A stretch of 64,000 nt of DNA from Lichenifustis flavocetrariae (GCF_026130545.1 NZ_JAMOIM010000015.1:101013-165012); one strand, 5' to 3'. Counted from the first letter of the stretch, positions 50,057 to 59,348 are shown. A program made the numbers and translations. Notes: generated by a model from the sequence alone, not told the origin.

Positions 50057-50930
50057 GCGGCACCGTCTTCTGCTTGCGGTCGATGATATACCAGCCCGAG
50101 ACCATCCCGCGCATGTTGTTCCAGAAGCCGGACAGAATCACGAGGGCGACATGCACGACCACGAAGAGAACGAGGAGGTCCGCCACGATGAAGTGGATCG
50201 TGCGAGCCGATTGCCGTCCTCCGAACAGGGTCAGCAGCCATGGGGTGACACTGTTCATCCCGGGTGACATGGCCAGGCCGGCCAGGATCTGGATCGGGAG
50301 CAGGCCGAGCACGACCACAAAGTAGGTGAGCTTCTGGATCACGTTGTAGTGCCTGGCCTCTTCGCCTTCGGCGAAGCGCAACAGCAGATGCTCCTTGATC
50401 GAAGCGCCGATGTGCCGCCATTGGGCGCCGGTCGGCACGTAGCGGGCGCGGAACTGGCCCGACGCAAATCCGTAGGCCAGATAGATCGCGCCGTTGATCA
50501 CGAAGAGCCAGGCGAAAAAGAAATGCCAGCGTCGTCCGGTGGCGAGATCCTGGTCGGCCGGCAAAGTGATCCACCTTGGAAACCCGCGTTCCGTCATGTC
50601 GCCGCCTGCGTCGCGGGACAATCCCAAAACGCCCGTCGTGGTGAAGCTGTGGCCCGCGACCGTGGTGACGCCTTTCGGGGGTTGCGCGTCCTGATCTGCG
50701 CCGATCGAGGCCCAGGGATGCTCGAAGGTGGAGATCGATCCCCAATAAAGAGCCGGATGAGCATTGAAGATCTGCAAGCCGCTCATCAGGAGGATCGTGA
50801 GGCAGGCCACATTGATCCAGTGACACACGCGGATGAGCGCCGGGTGGCGGAACACCCAGCGCCGCCGGTCGACATCGGCCGTCTCGGGCGCATCGGTCGT
50901 TCGTAATCCTTGCACGGCGGCACTCGTCAT
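50049..50930 (-). CDS. Cytochrome b561-type membrane subunit
   Basis: About 293-residue integral membrane protein. Heme-ligand histidines are expected in RVCHWINV, RRWHFFFAW and RTIHFIVAD/FVVVHVALV, placed in four main helices. It belongs to the b-type cytochromes that serve formate dehydrogenase, hydrogenase and molybdopterin oxidoreductases. Overlap with the molybdopterin gene downstream suggests it exchanges electrons between that enzyme and the quinone pool. AAGGAAG precedes ATG 50930; the frame runs much further upstream without homology. Confidence 0.85.
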   Translation of the reverse strand: MTSAAVQGLRTTDAPETADVDRRRWVFRHPALIRVCHWINVACLTILLMSGLQIFNAHPALYWGSISTFEHPWASIGADQDAQPPKGVTTVAGHSFTTTGVLGLSRDAGGDMTERGFPRWITLPADQDLATGRRWHFFFAWLFVINGAIYLAYGFASGQFRARYVPTGAQWRHIGASIKEHLLLRFAEGEEARHYNVIQKLTYFVVVLGLLPIQILAGLAMSPGMNSVTPWLLTLFGGRQSARTIHFIVADLLVLFVVVHVALVILSGFWNNMRGMVSGWYIIDRKQKTVPHV

Positions 50931-51201
50931 TGGCGGCTTCCTTTGCAAAGATACGATCCGAACCCGGCTGGGGTTCGTCCTGACCCGCATTGTCGCACGA
51001 ATATCGGACGCGCCGCAGGGTTGCACACTCTCCAAGATCCTCGACGATCGGCCAAGTGCCGGATGGCTGCGGAAACTGAACGAAGCGTCAGAACGTTCGC
51101 CTCCCGAAGCCTCAAAAAGAGCCGCTTTGCCGCCCCTTGGTTTGCCGCCCGATGCCCCTCTGCTAGAGAGGCGGCGATTGGACCTCGATTTGGAGACACT
51201 T

Positions 51202-51756
51202 ATGGACTTCCGTCGCCGCGACCTCATGCTCGCGTTGCCAGCTGCTTTGACGCTGACGTCGCTGCCCGCCCTTGCGGCCGTCGATGCCAATACGGTCTAC
51301 CTCGATACCAAGGACGGGCGCATCACGATCGAACTCCGGCCCGATCTCGCCCCCAAACATGTCGCGCAGATCAAGAAGCTGATCGGTCAGCATTTTTACG
51401 ACGGCATCGTGTTCCACCGGGTGATCAGCGGCTTCATGGCCCAGACCGGCGACCCGACCGGCACCGGCATGGGCGGTTCCAAGCTCCCCGACCTCAAGGC
51501 GGAGTTCACCGAGACCCCGTTCAAGCGCGGCACGCTCGGCATGGCGCGATCCTCCAGCCCGGATTCGGCCAATTCGCAATTCTTCATCTGCCTGGCCGAT
51601 TCGTCGTTCCTGAACGGCAAATACACGGTGTTCGGCGAGGTCACGGGCGGCATGGATGTGGTCGACAAGATCAAGAAGGGCTCGGAGTCCGACAACGGCA
51701 AGGTCGACAGCCCCGACAAGATCGTCACCATGAGGATGGCTCAGGGAGCCAAATGA
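51202..51756 (+). CDS. Periplasmic peptidyl-prolyl isomerase (cyclophilin)
   Basis: 184-residue cyclophilin with a signal peptide (LALPAALTLTSLPALAAV). The catalytic core includes FHRVISGFMAQTGDPTGTG and SQFFIC. It speeds proline isomerisation in exported proteins. GGAGA lies upstream of ATG 51202. Its stop overlaps the start of the next gene (ATGA). It resembles the cytoplasmic paralogue two genes later, so the pair probably arose by duplication. Confidence 0.9.
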   Translation: MDFRRRDLMLALPAALTLTSLPALAAVDANTVYLDTKDGRITIELRPDLAPKHVAQIKKLIGQHFYDGIVFHRVISGFMAQTGDPTGTGMGGSKLPDLKAEFTETPFKRGTLGMARSSSPDSANSQFFICLADSSFLNGKYTVFGEVTGGMDVVDKIKKGSESDNGKVDSPDKIVTMRMAQGAK

Positions 51757-52415
51757 TCTTCGCCCGGCGCGCGGGTTGGCTGGGCGGGGCGGCTTCGGCC
51801 GCTCTCGTCCTTCTGGCCGCGACCGCCGGGGCCGAGCAACGCGGGCGGCCCTTTCATCATGGGCATGTCCGGCGCTTGCCGTTCAACCCGTTCGACGACT
51901 ACGGCCTCGCTCCGCCGCCTTATATCTTCGAAGAGCCCCCGCCTTCGGGTTATCCGCCCATTTTCAACTTCCCGGAGGATGAAGGGCCTCTGGTCGTCGA
52001 ACCCACGCCGCGCCCGGACGCGACACCCTACCCCTATCCGCAAGGCTTCTCGCTTGATGTGCCGACCCCGACGGACGATGGCGGATCGCCGCGGGCGAAA
52101 CAGGCCGGTCCCCTCAATCGCTATCGCGACGTGGCCGATGCGCTCGCGCGCTGCTGGCGGCCACCCGCGACGATCGCCGGGATCCGGTGGAACACCGTGA
52201 CGCTGCGCGTGAGCTTCAAGCGGGACGGCTCGATCAACGGCCTGCCGCGCATTCCCTACGCCGATCCGGGCTTGACGCCGGACGCGCGATCCAGTCTGAA
52301 CCAGTCGCTCACCGCGGCCCTGCATCGCTGCACGCCGCTCGATCTCACACCGGGCCTCGGCTCGGCTATTGCGGGGCAGATCTTCGCCCTCCGCTTCCTC
52401 GAACAGGACCCGTAG
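51753..52415 (+). CDS. Exported protein of unknown function, TonB/TolA-like C-terminus
   Basis: 220-residue exported protein. The signal peptide ends near ATAGAEQ. A long Pro-rich, low-complexity middle (YGLAPPPYIFEEPPPSG and similar) precedes a compact C-terminal domain with two cysteines (ALARCWRPP and ALHRCTPLDL) that resembles the TonB/TolA C-terminal fold. Its start is coupled by ATGA overlap to the periplasmic cyclophilin, suggesting a folding client or a shared envelope role (inference). Confidence 0.75.
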   Translation: MIFARRAGWLGGAASAALVLLAATAGAEQRGRPFHHGHVRRLPFNPFDDYGLAPPPYIFEEPPPSGYPPIFNFPEDEGPLVVEPTPRPDATPYPYPQGFSLDVPTPTDDGGSPRAKQAGPLNRYRDVADALARCWRPPATIAGIRWNTVTLRVSFKRDGSINGLPRIPYADPGLTPDARSSLNQSLTAALHRCTPLDLTPGLGSAIAGQIFALRFLEQDP

Positions 52416-52417
52416 AA

Positions 52418-52873
52418 ATGACGGACAGCCCCAAAACCCTCACGCTCGAAACCACCAAGGGAACGGTGACGATCCGCCTCCGGCCCGATCTCGCCCCCAA
52501 GCATGTCGAGCGCATCGCGCAGCTCGCCAACGAGAAATTCTACGATAACGTGCCGTTCCACCGCGTGCTCGAAGGCTTCATGGCGCAGACCGGTTGTCCG
52601 CATGGCACCGGCACGGGCGGATCGAGCTACCCGAACCTGAAGGCGGAGTTCAACGCGGAGCCCCACGTGCGCGGCACCTGCTCGATGGCTCGCGCCCAGA
52701 GCCCCGACTCGGCCAATTCCCAGTTCTTCATCTGCTTCGACGATGCCGGCTTCCTGAACAAGCAATATACCGTGTGGGGCGAAGTGACTTCCGGCATGGA
52801 GAATGTCGACAAGATCAAGCGCGGCGAACCCGTCCGCGATCCCGACCGGATCATCACGGCGCGGGCCGAGTGA
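52418..52873 (+). CDS. ppiB: Cytoplasmic peptidyl-prolyl isomerase (cyclophilin)
   Basis: 151-residue cyclophilin without a signal peptide. FHRVLEGFMAQTGCPHGTG and SQFFICFDDAGFLN are the catalytic and binding regions. It catalyses proline cis-trans isomerisation in the cytoplasm. The gene starts two bases after the previous stop, so all three genes form one unit. Confidence 0.92.
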   Translation: MTDSPKTLTLETTKGTVTIRLRPDLAPKHVERIAQLANEKFYDNVPFHRVLEGFMAQTGCPHGTGTGGSSYPNLKAEFNAEPHVRGTCSMARAQSPDSANSQFFICFDDAGFLNKQYTVWGEVTSGMENVDKIKRGEPVRDPDRIITARAE

Positions 52874-52885
52874 TAAGGCTCAATC

Positions 52886-53016
52886 CTGCTCCCGCGTGAG
52901 CGAGAAGGTGGCCTTCGCGTCAGCGAAGGTCGGATGAGGGGAAACTCAAGCGCGGGATACCCTCATCCGTCACGGCTTCGCCGCGCCACCTTCTCCCGCT
53001 CATGCGGGAGAAGGGA
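52886..53016. repeat. Interspersed palindromic repeat, copy 1
   Basis: About 130 bases with terminal hairpins around CTCCCGCGTGAGCGAGAAGG and CCTTCTCCCGCTCATGCGGG, and CGGATGAGGG facing CCCTCATCCG inside. The same layout occurs at 55213-55336. The right end supplies the GGGAGAAGGGAG that lies in the ribosome-site position of queA. Confidence 0.75.
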
Positions 53017-53025
53017 GTTCGACCT

Positions 53026-54093
53026 ATGCGCGTCGACGACTTCGACTTCGACCTTCCCGAAACCGCGATTGCGCTGCACCCGGCGCAACCGCGTGATTCC
53101 GCGCGCCTGCTCGCCATCGAGCCGCGCCGCGCCGCGCCCTTCTCCGACCATGTTGTTCGTGACCTGCCGTCGCTGCTCCGGCCGGGCGACGTTCTGGTGG
53201 TCAACGACACGCGCGTCATCCCAGCCCGGTTGATCGGCCGCCGGCATCGGGGCGAGACGACGGCCCGCATCGAGGTCACACTTCATCTGCGCGAAAGCGC
53301 CGACACGTGGCGCGCGTTCCTGCGTCCGGCCAAGAAGCTTGCCATCGGCGAACGCCTGCTGTTCGGCGAGGCCGACGACCTCGCGGCGGAGCGTATCGGA
53401 AGCGGGGAGGGGGGCGAGGCGGTGTTGCGTTTCGATCGCACCGGGGCCGAGCTCGATGCGGCGCTCGACCGTGTCGGTCTGATGCCCCTGCCGCCCTACA
53501 TCGCGCGTCGTCGGGCCGAGGAGAAGGCGGACGAAAGCGACTATCAGACCATGTTCGCGACCGAACGTGGCGCCGTCGCTGCGCCGACCGCCGGGCTGCA
53601 TTTCACGCCCGCGCTTGCCGCCGCACTCGCGACGCAAGGTATCACCATGCACCGCGTGACGCTCCATGTGGGCGCCGGCACCTTCCTGCCCGTGAAGGTC
53701 GACGATACGGCCGATCACCGCATGCACGCCGAATGGGGGCGCGTGACACCCGATGTGGCCACGGCCCTCAATGCCGCGCGAGCGTCTGGCGGGCGCATCG
53801 TGGCGGTCGGGACCACGGCGTTGCGCATCCTCGAAAGCGCTGCCGGCGATGACGACCTCGTGCAGCCCTTCGAAGGCCAGACCTCGATCTTCATCACACC
53901 AGGCTACCGCTTCAAAGCCGTAGGCGTGCTGATGACCAATTTCCACCTGCCGCGCTCGACCCTCTTCATGCTGGTCTCGGCCTTCGCGGGACTCGACACA
54001 ATGCGGGCCGCCTATGCGCATGCGGTCGCGACCGGCTATCGCTTCTATTCCTATGGGGATGCGTGCCTCATCGCGCGGGCCGGGGGGACATGA
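53026..54093 (+). CDS. queA: tRNA preQ1(34) S-adenosylmethionine ribosyltransferase-isomerase
   Basis: 355-residue enzyme that transfers the ribose of SAM to preQ1 in tRNA, making epoxyqueuosine. [27 protein letters not shown] in part opens the family domain; [12 protein letters not shown] and PTAGLHFT are hallmark motifs. ATG 53026 is chosen because AAGGGAG, contributed by the adjacent repeat, is about 9 bases upstream. The stop overlaps the tgt start by four bases. Confidence 0.94.
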   Translation: MRVDDFDFDLPETAIALHPAQPRDSARLLAIEPRRAAPFSDHVVRDLPSLLRPGDVLVVNDTRVIPARLIGRRHRGETTARIEVTLHLRESADTWRAFLRPAKKLAIGERLLFGEADDLAAERIGSGEGGEAVLRFDRTGAELDAALDRVGLMPLPPYIARRRAEEKADESDYQTMFATERGAVAAPTAGLHFTPALAAALATQGITMHRVTLHVGAGTFLPVKVDDTADHRMHAEWGRVTPDVATALNAARASGGRIVAVGTTALRILESAAGDDDLVQPFEGQTSIFITPGYRFKAVGVLMTNFHLPRSTLFMLVSAFAGLDTMRAAYAHAVATGYRFYSYGDACLIARAGGT

Positions 54094-55208
54094 TGGACGA
54101 TTTCACTTTCACGGTCGCGGCGACCGACGGGACCGCCCGTACCGGCGCCATCACCAACCCGCGCGGCACGATCCGCACGCCGGCCTTCATGCCTGTCGGC
54201 ACGGCCGGCACCGTCAAAGCCATGTATCCTGAGCAGGTGCGCTCGCTCGGGGCCGATATCGTGCTCGGCAACACCTATCACCTGATGCTGCGGCCCGGCG
54301 CCGAGCGCGTGGCGGAACTCGGCGGGCTGCATCGCATGATGAACTGGCCTCATCCGATCCTCACAGATTCCGGCGGCTTTCAGGTGATGTCCCTGTCGAA
54401 GCTCCGCAAACTCGATGAGAACGGAGTCACGTTCCAATCCCACATCGACGGGCGCCGCTACTCGCTCACGCCCGAGCGCTCGCTGGAAATCCAGGATCTG
54501 CTCGGCTCCGACATCCAGATGCAGCTTGACGAATGCGTGCGGCTGCCATGCACGGAGGCCGAGAGCGAACGCGCGATGCGGCTCTCGCTACGCTGGGCCG
54601 AGCGCTCGCGCCAGGCCTTCGGCAACAAGCCGGGCCGGGCGGTCTTCGGCATCGTGCAGGGCGGCGAGGTCGAGGCCCAACGGATCGAGAGCGCCAGGGC
54701 TCTGGCCGAGATGGATTTCCACGGTCTGGCGATCGGCGGCCTCGCGGTGGGCGAGCCGCAGGACGTCATGCTGCGGATGATCGAGACGGTCGAACCGCAT
54801 CTGCCGACCATGAAACCCCGCTACCTGATGGGCGTCGGTACGCCGGACGACATTCTCGAGAGCGTGCGGCGCGGCGTCGACATGTTCGATTGCGTGATGC
54901 CGACCCGGGCCGGGCGCCACGGACAGGCGTTCACGCGCTTCGGCAAGCTCAACCTGCGCAATGCCAGGCATGCGGACGACACGCGACCGATCGATGAGGC
55001 GTCGTCCTGCCCGGCTGCGCGGGATTATTCGCGGGCCTATCTGCACCACCTCGTGAAGTCGGGCGAGATCTTGGGCATGATGCTGCTGACCTGGGTGAAC
55101 CTCGCCTATTATCAGGATCTCATGGCGGGTATCCGGGCGGCGATCGCCGAGGGTCGGTTCGATGATTTCGTCGGAGAGACCAAGGCCGGCTGGGTGAAGC
55201 CGGAGTGA
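54090..55208 (+). CDS. tgt: tRNA-guanine transglycosylase with reduced zinc motif
   Basis: 372-residue enzyme exchanging guanine 34 for preQ1 in tRNA. Catalytic Asp regions are seen in [11 protein letters not shown] and MFDCVMPTR, and FGIVQGG is present. The normal zinc ligands CxCxxC before SRAYLHHL read SSCPAAR here: the first and third cysteines are Ser and Ala, while the following His is kept. Two ATGs (54090, 54093) overlap the queA stop. Queuosine synthesis as a whole needs other genes not in the window. Confidence 0.93.
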   Translation: MMDDFTFTVAATDGTARTGAITNPRGTIRTPAFMPVGTAGTVKAMYPEQVRSLGADIVLGNTYHLMLRPGAERVAELGGLHRMMNWPHPILTDSGGFQVMSLSKLRKLDENGVTFQSHIDGRRYSLTPERSLEIQDLLGSDIQMQLDECVRLPCTEAESERAMRLSLRWAERSRQAFGNKPGRAVFGIVQGGEVEAQRIESARALAEMDFHGLAIGGLAVGEPQDVMLRMIETVEPHLPTMKPRYLMGVGTPDDILESVRRGVDMFDCVMPTRAGRHGQAFTRFGKLNLRNARHADDTRPIDEASSCPAARDYSRAYLHHLVKSGEILGMMLLTWVNLAYYQDLMAGIRAAIAEGRFDDFVGETKAGWVKPE

Positions 55209-55212
55209 GCGA

Positions 55213-55336
55213 CCCTTCTCCCGCGTGAGCGGGAGAAGGTGCCGGCAGGCGGATGAGGGGTGGCTCGGCGCTGAGGTGACCCTCATCCGACCCGGCTTCG
55301 CCGGGCCACCTTCTCCCGTTCGCACGGGAGAAGGGA
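55213..55336. repeat. Interspersed palindromic repeat, copy 2
   Basis: About 124 bases: CCTTCTCCCGCGTGAGCGGG hairpin on the left, CGGATGAGGG and CCCTCATCCG inside, and CCTTCTCCCGTTCGCACGGG hairpin on the right. It is the counterpart of 52886-53016 and lies in the convergent gap between tgt and the CocE gene, where it may also slow or end transcription. Confidence 0.75.
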
Positions 55337-55346
55337 CGATGCCACG

Positions 55347-57350
55347 CTACACATGCACTCTCGGAATCGTCTCCGACCATGACCGCGTCGCCGCGAGCGT
55401 GTCGCCCTCATAGGCTTTCAGGGTGCCGGTCAGCCGGAAATTCTCCGCGTCCCCGGTCATCACCAGGCTGGTGTCGATGCGGATCGCCCAATCGTCGCGC
55501 AGCATCGTGTAGCTTTGCTCGATCGTGGCTTCGGCGGAAAATGGGTCGCCGTCGACGATCGTCAGGCGCCGGGTCAGGTCGTGCGACAGGGCGGTGCCGA
55601 TGTCATCCCAACACACCACGCCTTCGCCGAAGAGGCCGCCTTCGCCGATTGTCGTGAAGGTCGTTTTGCCGGCGATGTGGTCGAAGCTGACGCCACGGGC
55701 CATGCGGCCGTCGCGGAGCCGCGTGCCCGGTGTCGCGGGGCCTGAGCGTCCCGGCGCGAAGGCGACCGGCGTCTCGGCCGCGTCGATCGGGCGTACCGGC
55801 AGGCTGAATCGGCTTCCGGCCAGACTGAACATCAGCGTGGCCGCGTCCGGCGCCGGCCAGACGAGTGGCCAATAGGCGGTCGAGATCGCCAGCCGGATCT
55901 TGTGCCCGGCCGGGAACCGGTGCCCGCAGACCTTGAGCGGCACGCGAATCCGCACGGTCTCGCCCGGCACGAGCGGGGCCGGATCGGTGGAGCCGTCACG
56001 GTGCGACAGGTTGAGAACCGCGTAGCTGACCCGCAGCGAAGCGCCGTCCGGGCTGACGTCGCAGAGCCGGACGGCGATCTGGGCCCGCGGCCGGTCGGCC
56101 GAGAGCGCCAATTCGACGACCGGGAAGCCCAGGATGTCCAGCGCCGTGTCGAGGGGCGGGGTATCGAAGCAGAGCGACAGCCCGTCGTCGTAACGCTGGT
56201 CCGCCGGCATTTCGCCCGGGACGCCCGTGCCCATCCATTCGCCACCTGCCGTGCCGGTGGAGAGCGGCGAGCGCACCGAAAGCGTCCCGGCGCTCTGGGG
56301 GGCCGATGCGAGACGGCCCGGGGCGAGGTGCCAGACCTGCTCCGCGATCCCTTCGCTTGGCCAGACGCGTTCGGCCACGAAGCGGCCGGCCGAGAACGGC
56401 AGCGTGGTCTGTGGCGCCCGGTGGTCTTCGACGAAGGCCCGCAGCATCGGCTCCCGCATCACGCCCGTGTCCTGACCCTTGAGCCATGTGTCCCACCAGC
56501 GGGTCGCTTCACCGAGGAAATCGATCGAGGGTCCGGGCACGCCGTCCTGCGGGTAGATGTGGGCCCAGGGGCCGATGATCCCCTGCCGGGGGCAGCGCAG
56601 GCCTTCGAGCAAGCGCGGCACCGCATTCGTATAGGCATCGGCCCAGCCGCCGATGGCCAGGACCGGGCATTCGATGGCTGCGAAATCCTCGTTGACGGAC
56701 CCGTGCCGCCAATAGGCGTCGCGGCTCTGGTGCCGCATCCAGAGGGCTGGCCAGAAGGGCAGATGGTCGAGCCGCGCCAACCATTGCGCGCGCCAGTCGT
56801 CGCCAACGATCGCCGGGTCCGCCGGCCGCGCCTGATAGGCCAGCATGATGGCGCCCCACCACAGATTGTCGTTGAGCAGGCACCCGCCCATGTAGTGGAT
56901 GTCGTCGGCGAAGCGATCGTCGGTCGAACAGACCGTGATGATGGCCTTGAGGGCTGGCGGGCGCCGCGCCGCCACCTGCAGGGCGTTGAAGCCGCCCCAG
57001 CTCTTGCCCATCATGCCGACCGCGCCATTGCACCAGGGTTGCGCCGCGAGCCAAGCGATCACCTCCAGCGCGTCGTCCTGCTCCTGCAAGAGATATTCGT
57101 CGTCGAGCAGCCCATCCGATTCGCCCGAGCCGCGCATGTCGACCCGGATGGCGGCGTAGTTCTGAGCTGCGAAGAAGCCGTGCATGGGCTCGTCACGCCC
57201 GCGGGTTCCATCGCGCTTGCGATAGGGGATGTATTCCAGGACGGCCGGCACCGGTGTCGCCTCGGCGGTTTCGGGTAACCACAGTCGCGCCGCCAGCCGC
57301 ACGCCGTCGGCAAGCGGAATCCATAGATTTTCGATGACCTGAACCGTCAC
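55347..57350 (-). CDS. CocE/NonD family hydrolase (X-Pro dipeptidyl-peptidase-like)
   Basis: 667-residue alpha/beta hydrolase of the S15/CocE class. Nucleophile Ser is in GKSWGGFNALQ (near residue 115-125), DMRGSGESDG forms the oxyanion region, and a C-terminal jelly-roll domain occupies the last third. It may be an esterase, acylase or peptidase; the substrate cannot be read from the sequence. GTG 57350 is the best start. No signal peptide seen. It stands alone. Confidence 0.85.
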   Translation of the reverse strand: MTVQVIENLWIPLADGVRLAARLWLPETAEATPVPAVLEYIPYRKRDGTRGRDEPMHGFFAAQNYAAIRVDMRGSGESDGLLDDEYLLQEQDDALEVIAWLAAQPWCNGAVGMMGKSWGGFNALQVAARRPPALKAIITVCSTDDRFADDIHYMGGCLLNDNLWWGAIMLAYQARPADPAIVGDDWRAQWLARLDHLPFWPALWMRHQSRDAYWRHGSVNEDFAAIECPVLAIGGWADAYTNAVPRLLEGLRCPRQGIIGPWAHIYPQDGVPGPSIDFLGEATRWWDTWLKGQDTGVMREPMLRAFVEDHRAPQTTLPFSAGRFVAERVWPSEGIAEQVWHLAPGRLASAPQSAGTLSVRSPLSTGTAGGEWMGTGVPGEMPADQRYDDGLSLCFDTPPLDTALDILGFPVVELALSADRPRAQIAVRLCDVSPDGASLRVSYAVLNLSHRDGSTDPAPLVPGETVRIRVPLKVCGHRFPAGHKIRLAISTAYWPLVWPAPDAATLMFSLAGSRFSLPVRPIDAAETPVAFAPGRSGPATPGTRLRDGRMARGVSFDHIAGKTTFTTIGEGGLFGEGVVCWDDIGTALSHDLTRRLTIVDGDPFSAEATIEQSYTMLRDDWAIRIDTSLVMTGDAENFRLTGTLKAYEGDTLAATRSWSETIPRVHV

Positions 57351-57640
57351 GAGCCGCTCGCTTCACTGCATGTCGCCGACCGCTCTCGAATGAGCGATCG
57401 ACATCGGTTCTATGTCTTATGCCCTCAAGGCGCCTGCGCCGCCAAGCGCTGCGATCAAGGTCGAGGCGGGATCCGTCACGGCCGAGCGTGCCACAGCCAT
57501 CCACGGCATTGGTCCAGTCGGGGACACATTTCGAGGGCCGCAATCGTGGATGACCGGCTCAAGGCCATGCCAGGGTGAGAAGCCCGCGCTGGGCTGAACG
57601 TCTCCGATGCGCGGCAGAAAGCCGGGCTTGAGCCGCTGTT

Positions 57641-58618
57641 TTAGAAGCGTTCGCCGACCATTTCCTCGCTTTTCGACCAGAGCGCCTCGGCATGCTCGGG
57701 ATCGAGCGCATAGGCGCGGACGCCCTCGCTGATCGCACTGATTTTCTGGTCGTCGGGCACGATCTCTCCGACGTGGCAATTTTCGCAATAGCGTCCGCCG
57801 ACGGCATCGGCTGGAGCCACGACACCCGCCCAGACCGACGTTGCTGCCCCTTGGGGGATGGTCTTGAACTCGAACGGCGGCTTACCTTCGGCGGCGAGGT
57901 CGCGGTTCATGTGATCGATCATGTCCTGCATCTGGGCACCATCCATGTGGCGGCCGAGTTCGGTTCGGATGCCGCCGGGATGTACGGCGGCCGCCCGGAT
58001 GCCCCGGCTTCGATGACGCCGGTCGAACGCGACCGCGAACAGGATATTGGCGGTTTTCGATCGCCCGTAAGCCACGAAGGGGCTGTACGGCGTGCGCTCG
58101 AAGTTGGGATCGTCGAGATCCACGTCGGCAAACCGGTGTCCCGACGAGGCAAGGTTCACCAGTCGCGCGCCCTCGCGCATCAGAGGTGCGATGCGGTTGA
58201 CCAGCAGGAAATGGCCAAGGTGGTTGGTGCCGAACTGCGTCTCGAAGCCGTCGGCGGTTCGGCCGAAGGGCGTCGCCATCACGCCCGCATTGGCGATGAC
58301 GAGGTCGAACGGCTCGGCTTTCGCGGTGAGCGCATCCGCGCAACGGCGGACGCTTGCCAGGGAGGCGAGGTCGAGTTCGATCAACTCGAAGCCGCCGCCC
58401 CCCGTCCAAGCCGCGTCGCGCACCGGCGCTGTGGCGCCTTCAGCCTTTCCGAGATCGCGTGCGGCGCCGATGACATGCGCCCCGCACGCCGCGAGGGCTC
58501 GCGCGGTTTCGACCCCGAGGCCTGCGGACACGCCGGTCACTAGGGCTCGCTTGCCGCGCAGAGTGACTCCGGCAAGCACGGCTTCGGTCGTGCAAGACGC
58601 GGTGAATGCGTGGTTCAT
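57641..58618 (-). CDS. Short-chain dehydrogenase, retinol dehydrogenase-like
   Basis: 325-residue SDR-family oxidoreductase, longer than classical members. TGVSAGLGVETARALA binds NAD(P), NAGVMATPFG is the NNAG-type motif, and YGRSKTAN carries catalytic Tyr and Lys. It is divergent from a TetR gene with paired operators between them, so its expression is probably induced by a ligand of that repressor. Downstream, 57351-57640 holds no supported gene. Confidence 0.87.
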   Translation of the reverse strand: MNHAFTASCTTEAVLAGVTLRGKRALVTGVSAGLGVETARALAACGAHVIGAARDLGKAEGATAPVRDAAWTGGGGFELIELDLASLASVRRCADALTAKAEPFDLVIANAGVMATPFGRTADGFETQFGTNHLGHFLLVNRIAPLMREGARLVNLASSGHRFADVDLDDPNFERTPYSPFVAYGRSKTANILFAVAFDRRHRSRGIRAAAVHPGGIRTELGRHMDGAQMQDMIDHMNRDLAAEGKPPFEFKTIPQGAATSVWAGVVAPADAVGGRYCENCHVGEIVPDDQKISAISEGVRAYALDPEHAEALWSKSEEMVGERF

Positions 58619-58696
58619 ATGACGTCTTCCTCATGCTGTCATAGATCCGGCGACGCCGTGCACCTGAAGGGGGCCAGGCTTGCGGAAGGCACGCGT

Positions 58697-58746
58697 CTCC
58701 GCGATAAGCGGAGGATCATTCCGGAAATATACGGAGGATTTCTCCG
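58697..58746. promoter_or_regulatory. Two candidate TetR operators
   Basis: CTCCGC-N5-GCGGAG (58697-58713) and CGGAG-N5-CTCCG (58732-58746) are inverted repeats with the same hexamer/pentamer core, in the divergent region between the SDR and TetR starts. Their spacing and symmetry fit repressor dimers controlling both genes. Confidence 0.55.
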
Positions 58747-58763
58747 CTTGCAAGGGCTGTGAT

Positions 58764-59348
58764 GTGATCGACGTACCGAAGGAGGCGGGCAACCGAAGGC
58801 TGCGCGCCGACGCGCAACGCAACCGCGATCATTTGCTGGACGTGGCCAAGGCCGCGTTCACGCGTGGAGGCGCGGATATCAACCTCGACGACCTTGCCAA
58901 GGAGGCGGGGGTCGGGGTCGGTACCTTGTACCGGCACTTTCCGACGCGGGACGCGCTGATCGAGGCGGTCTACCGGAATGAAGTGCGGAGGCTCGCGGAG
59001 GCCGCCACCAACCTGGCCGACACGCACCCGCCGCTCGACGCACTGCGCAGCTGGATGCGGCTCTTCGTCGACTATATTGCCACCAAATACCTGATCGCGC
59101 CCGTGCTGAACTCGATCGTCGGTGGTCCCTCGCACCTCTATGCCGCAACGGGCGATCAGCTGAAGCAGGCGATCAATGGTCTGGTCAGTCGGGCCGTCGC
59201 CTCCGGGGATATCCGGCCCGATCTCGATCCATTTGATCTTCTTCGCGCCCTGGTGGGTGTCGCCAACGTCGCGGCGACGCCCGATTGGGAGGCGAGTGCG
59301 AAGCGGCTTGTCGATATCCTGATCGCGGGGTCACGCCCCGTCACCTGA
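58764..59348 (+). CDS. TetR-family transcriptional regulator
   Basis: About 194-residue repressor. The N-terminal helix-turn-helix (NLDDLAKEAGVGVGTLYRHFPTRDAL in part) is near residues 38-65, with a helical ligand domain behind. GTG 58764 with AAGGG upstream is the likely start; the frame opens at 58680, but that would cover the operators. It is divergent from the SDR gene and probably represses it. Confidence 0.87.
   Translation: MIDVPKEAGNRRLRADAQRNRDHLLDVAKAAFTRGGADINLDDLAKEAGVGVGTLYRHFPTRDALIEAVYRNEVRRLAEAATNLADTHPPLDALRSWMRLFVDYIATKYLIAPVLNSIVGGPSHLYAATGDQLKQAINGLVSRAVASGDIRPDLDPFDLLRALVGVANVAATPDWEASAKRLVDILIAGSRPVT

Noticed and set aside
50931..51290. N-terminal extension of the cytochrome b frame
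   Set aside because: Ser/Arg-rich translation overlapping the cyclophilin start; AAGGAAG sits just before ATG 50930.
57351..57640. Possible small genes between the CocE and SDR genes, for example a 61-codon frame at 57412-57597
   Set aside because: No ribosome site, no recognisable sequence and competing frames on the other strand; I see nothing supportable here.
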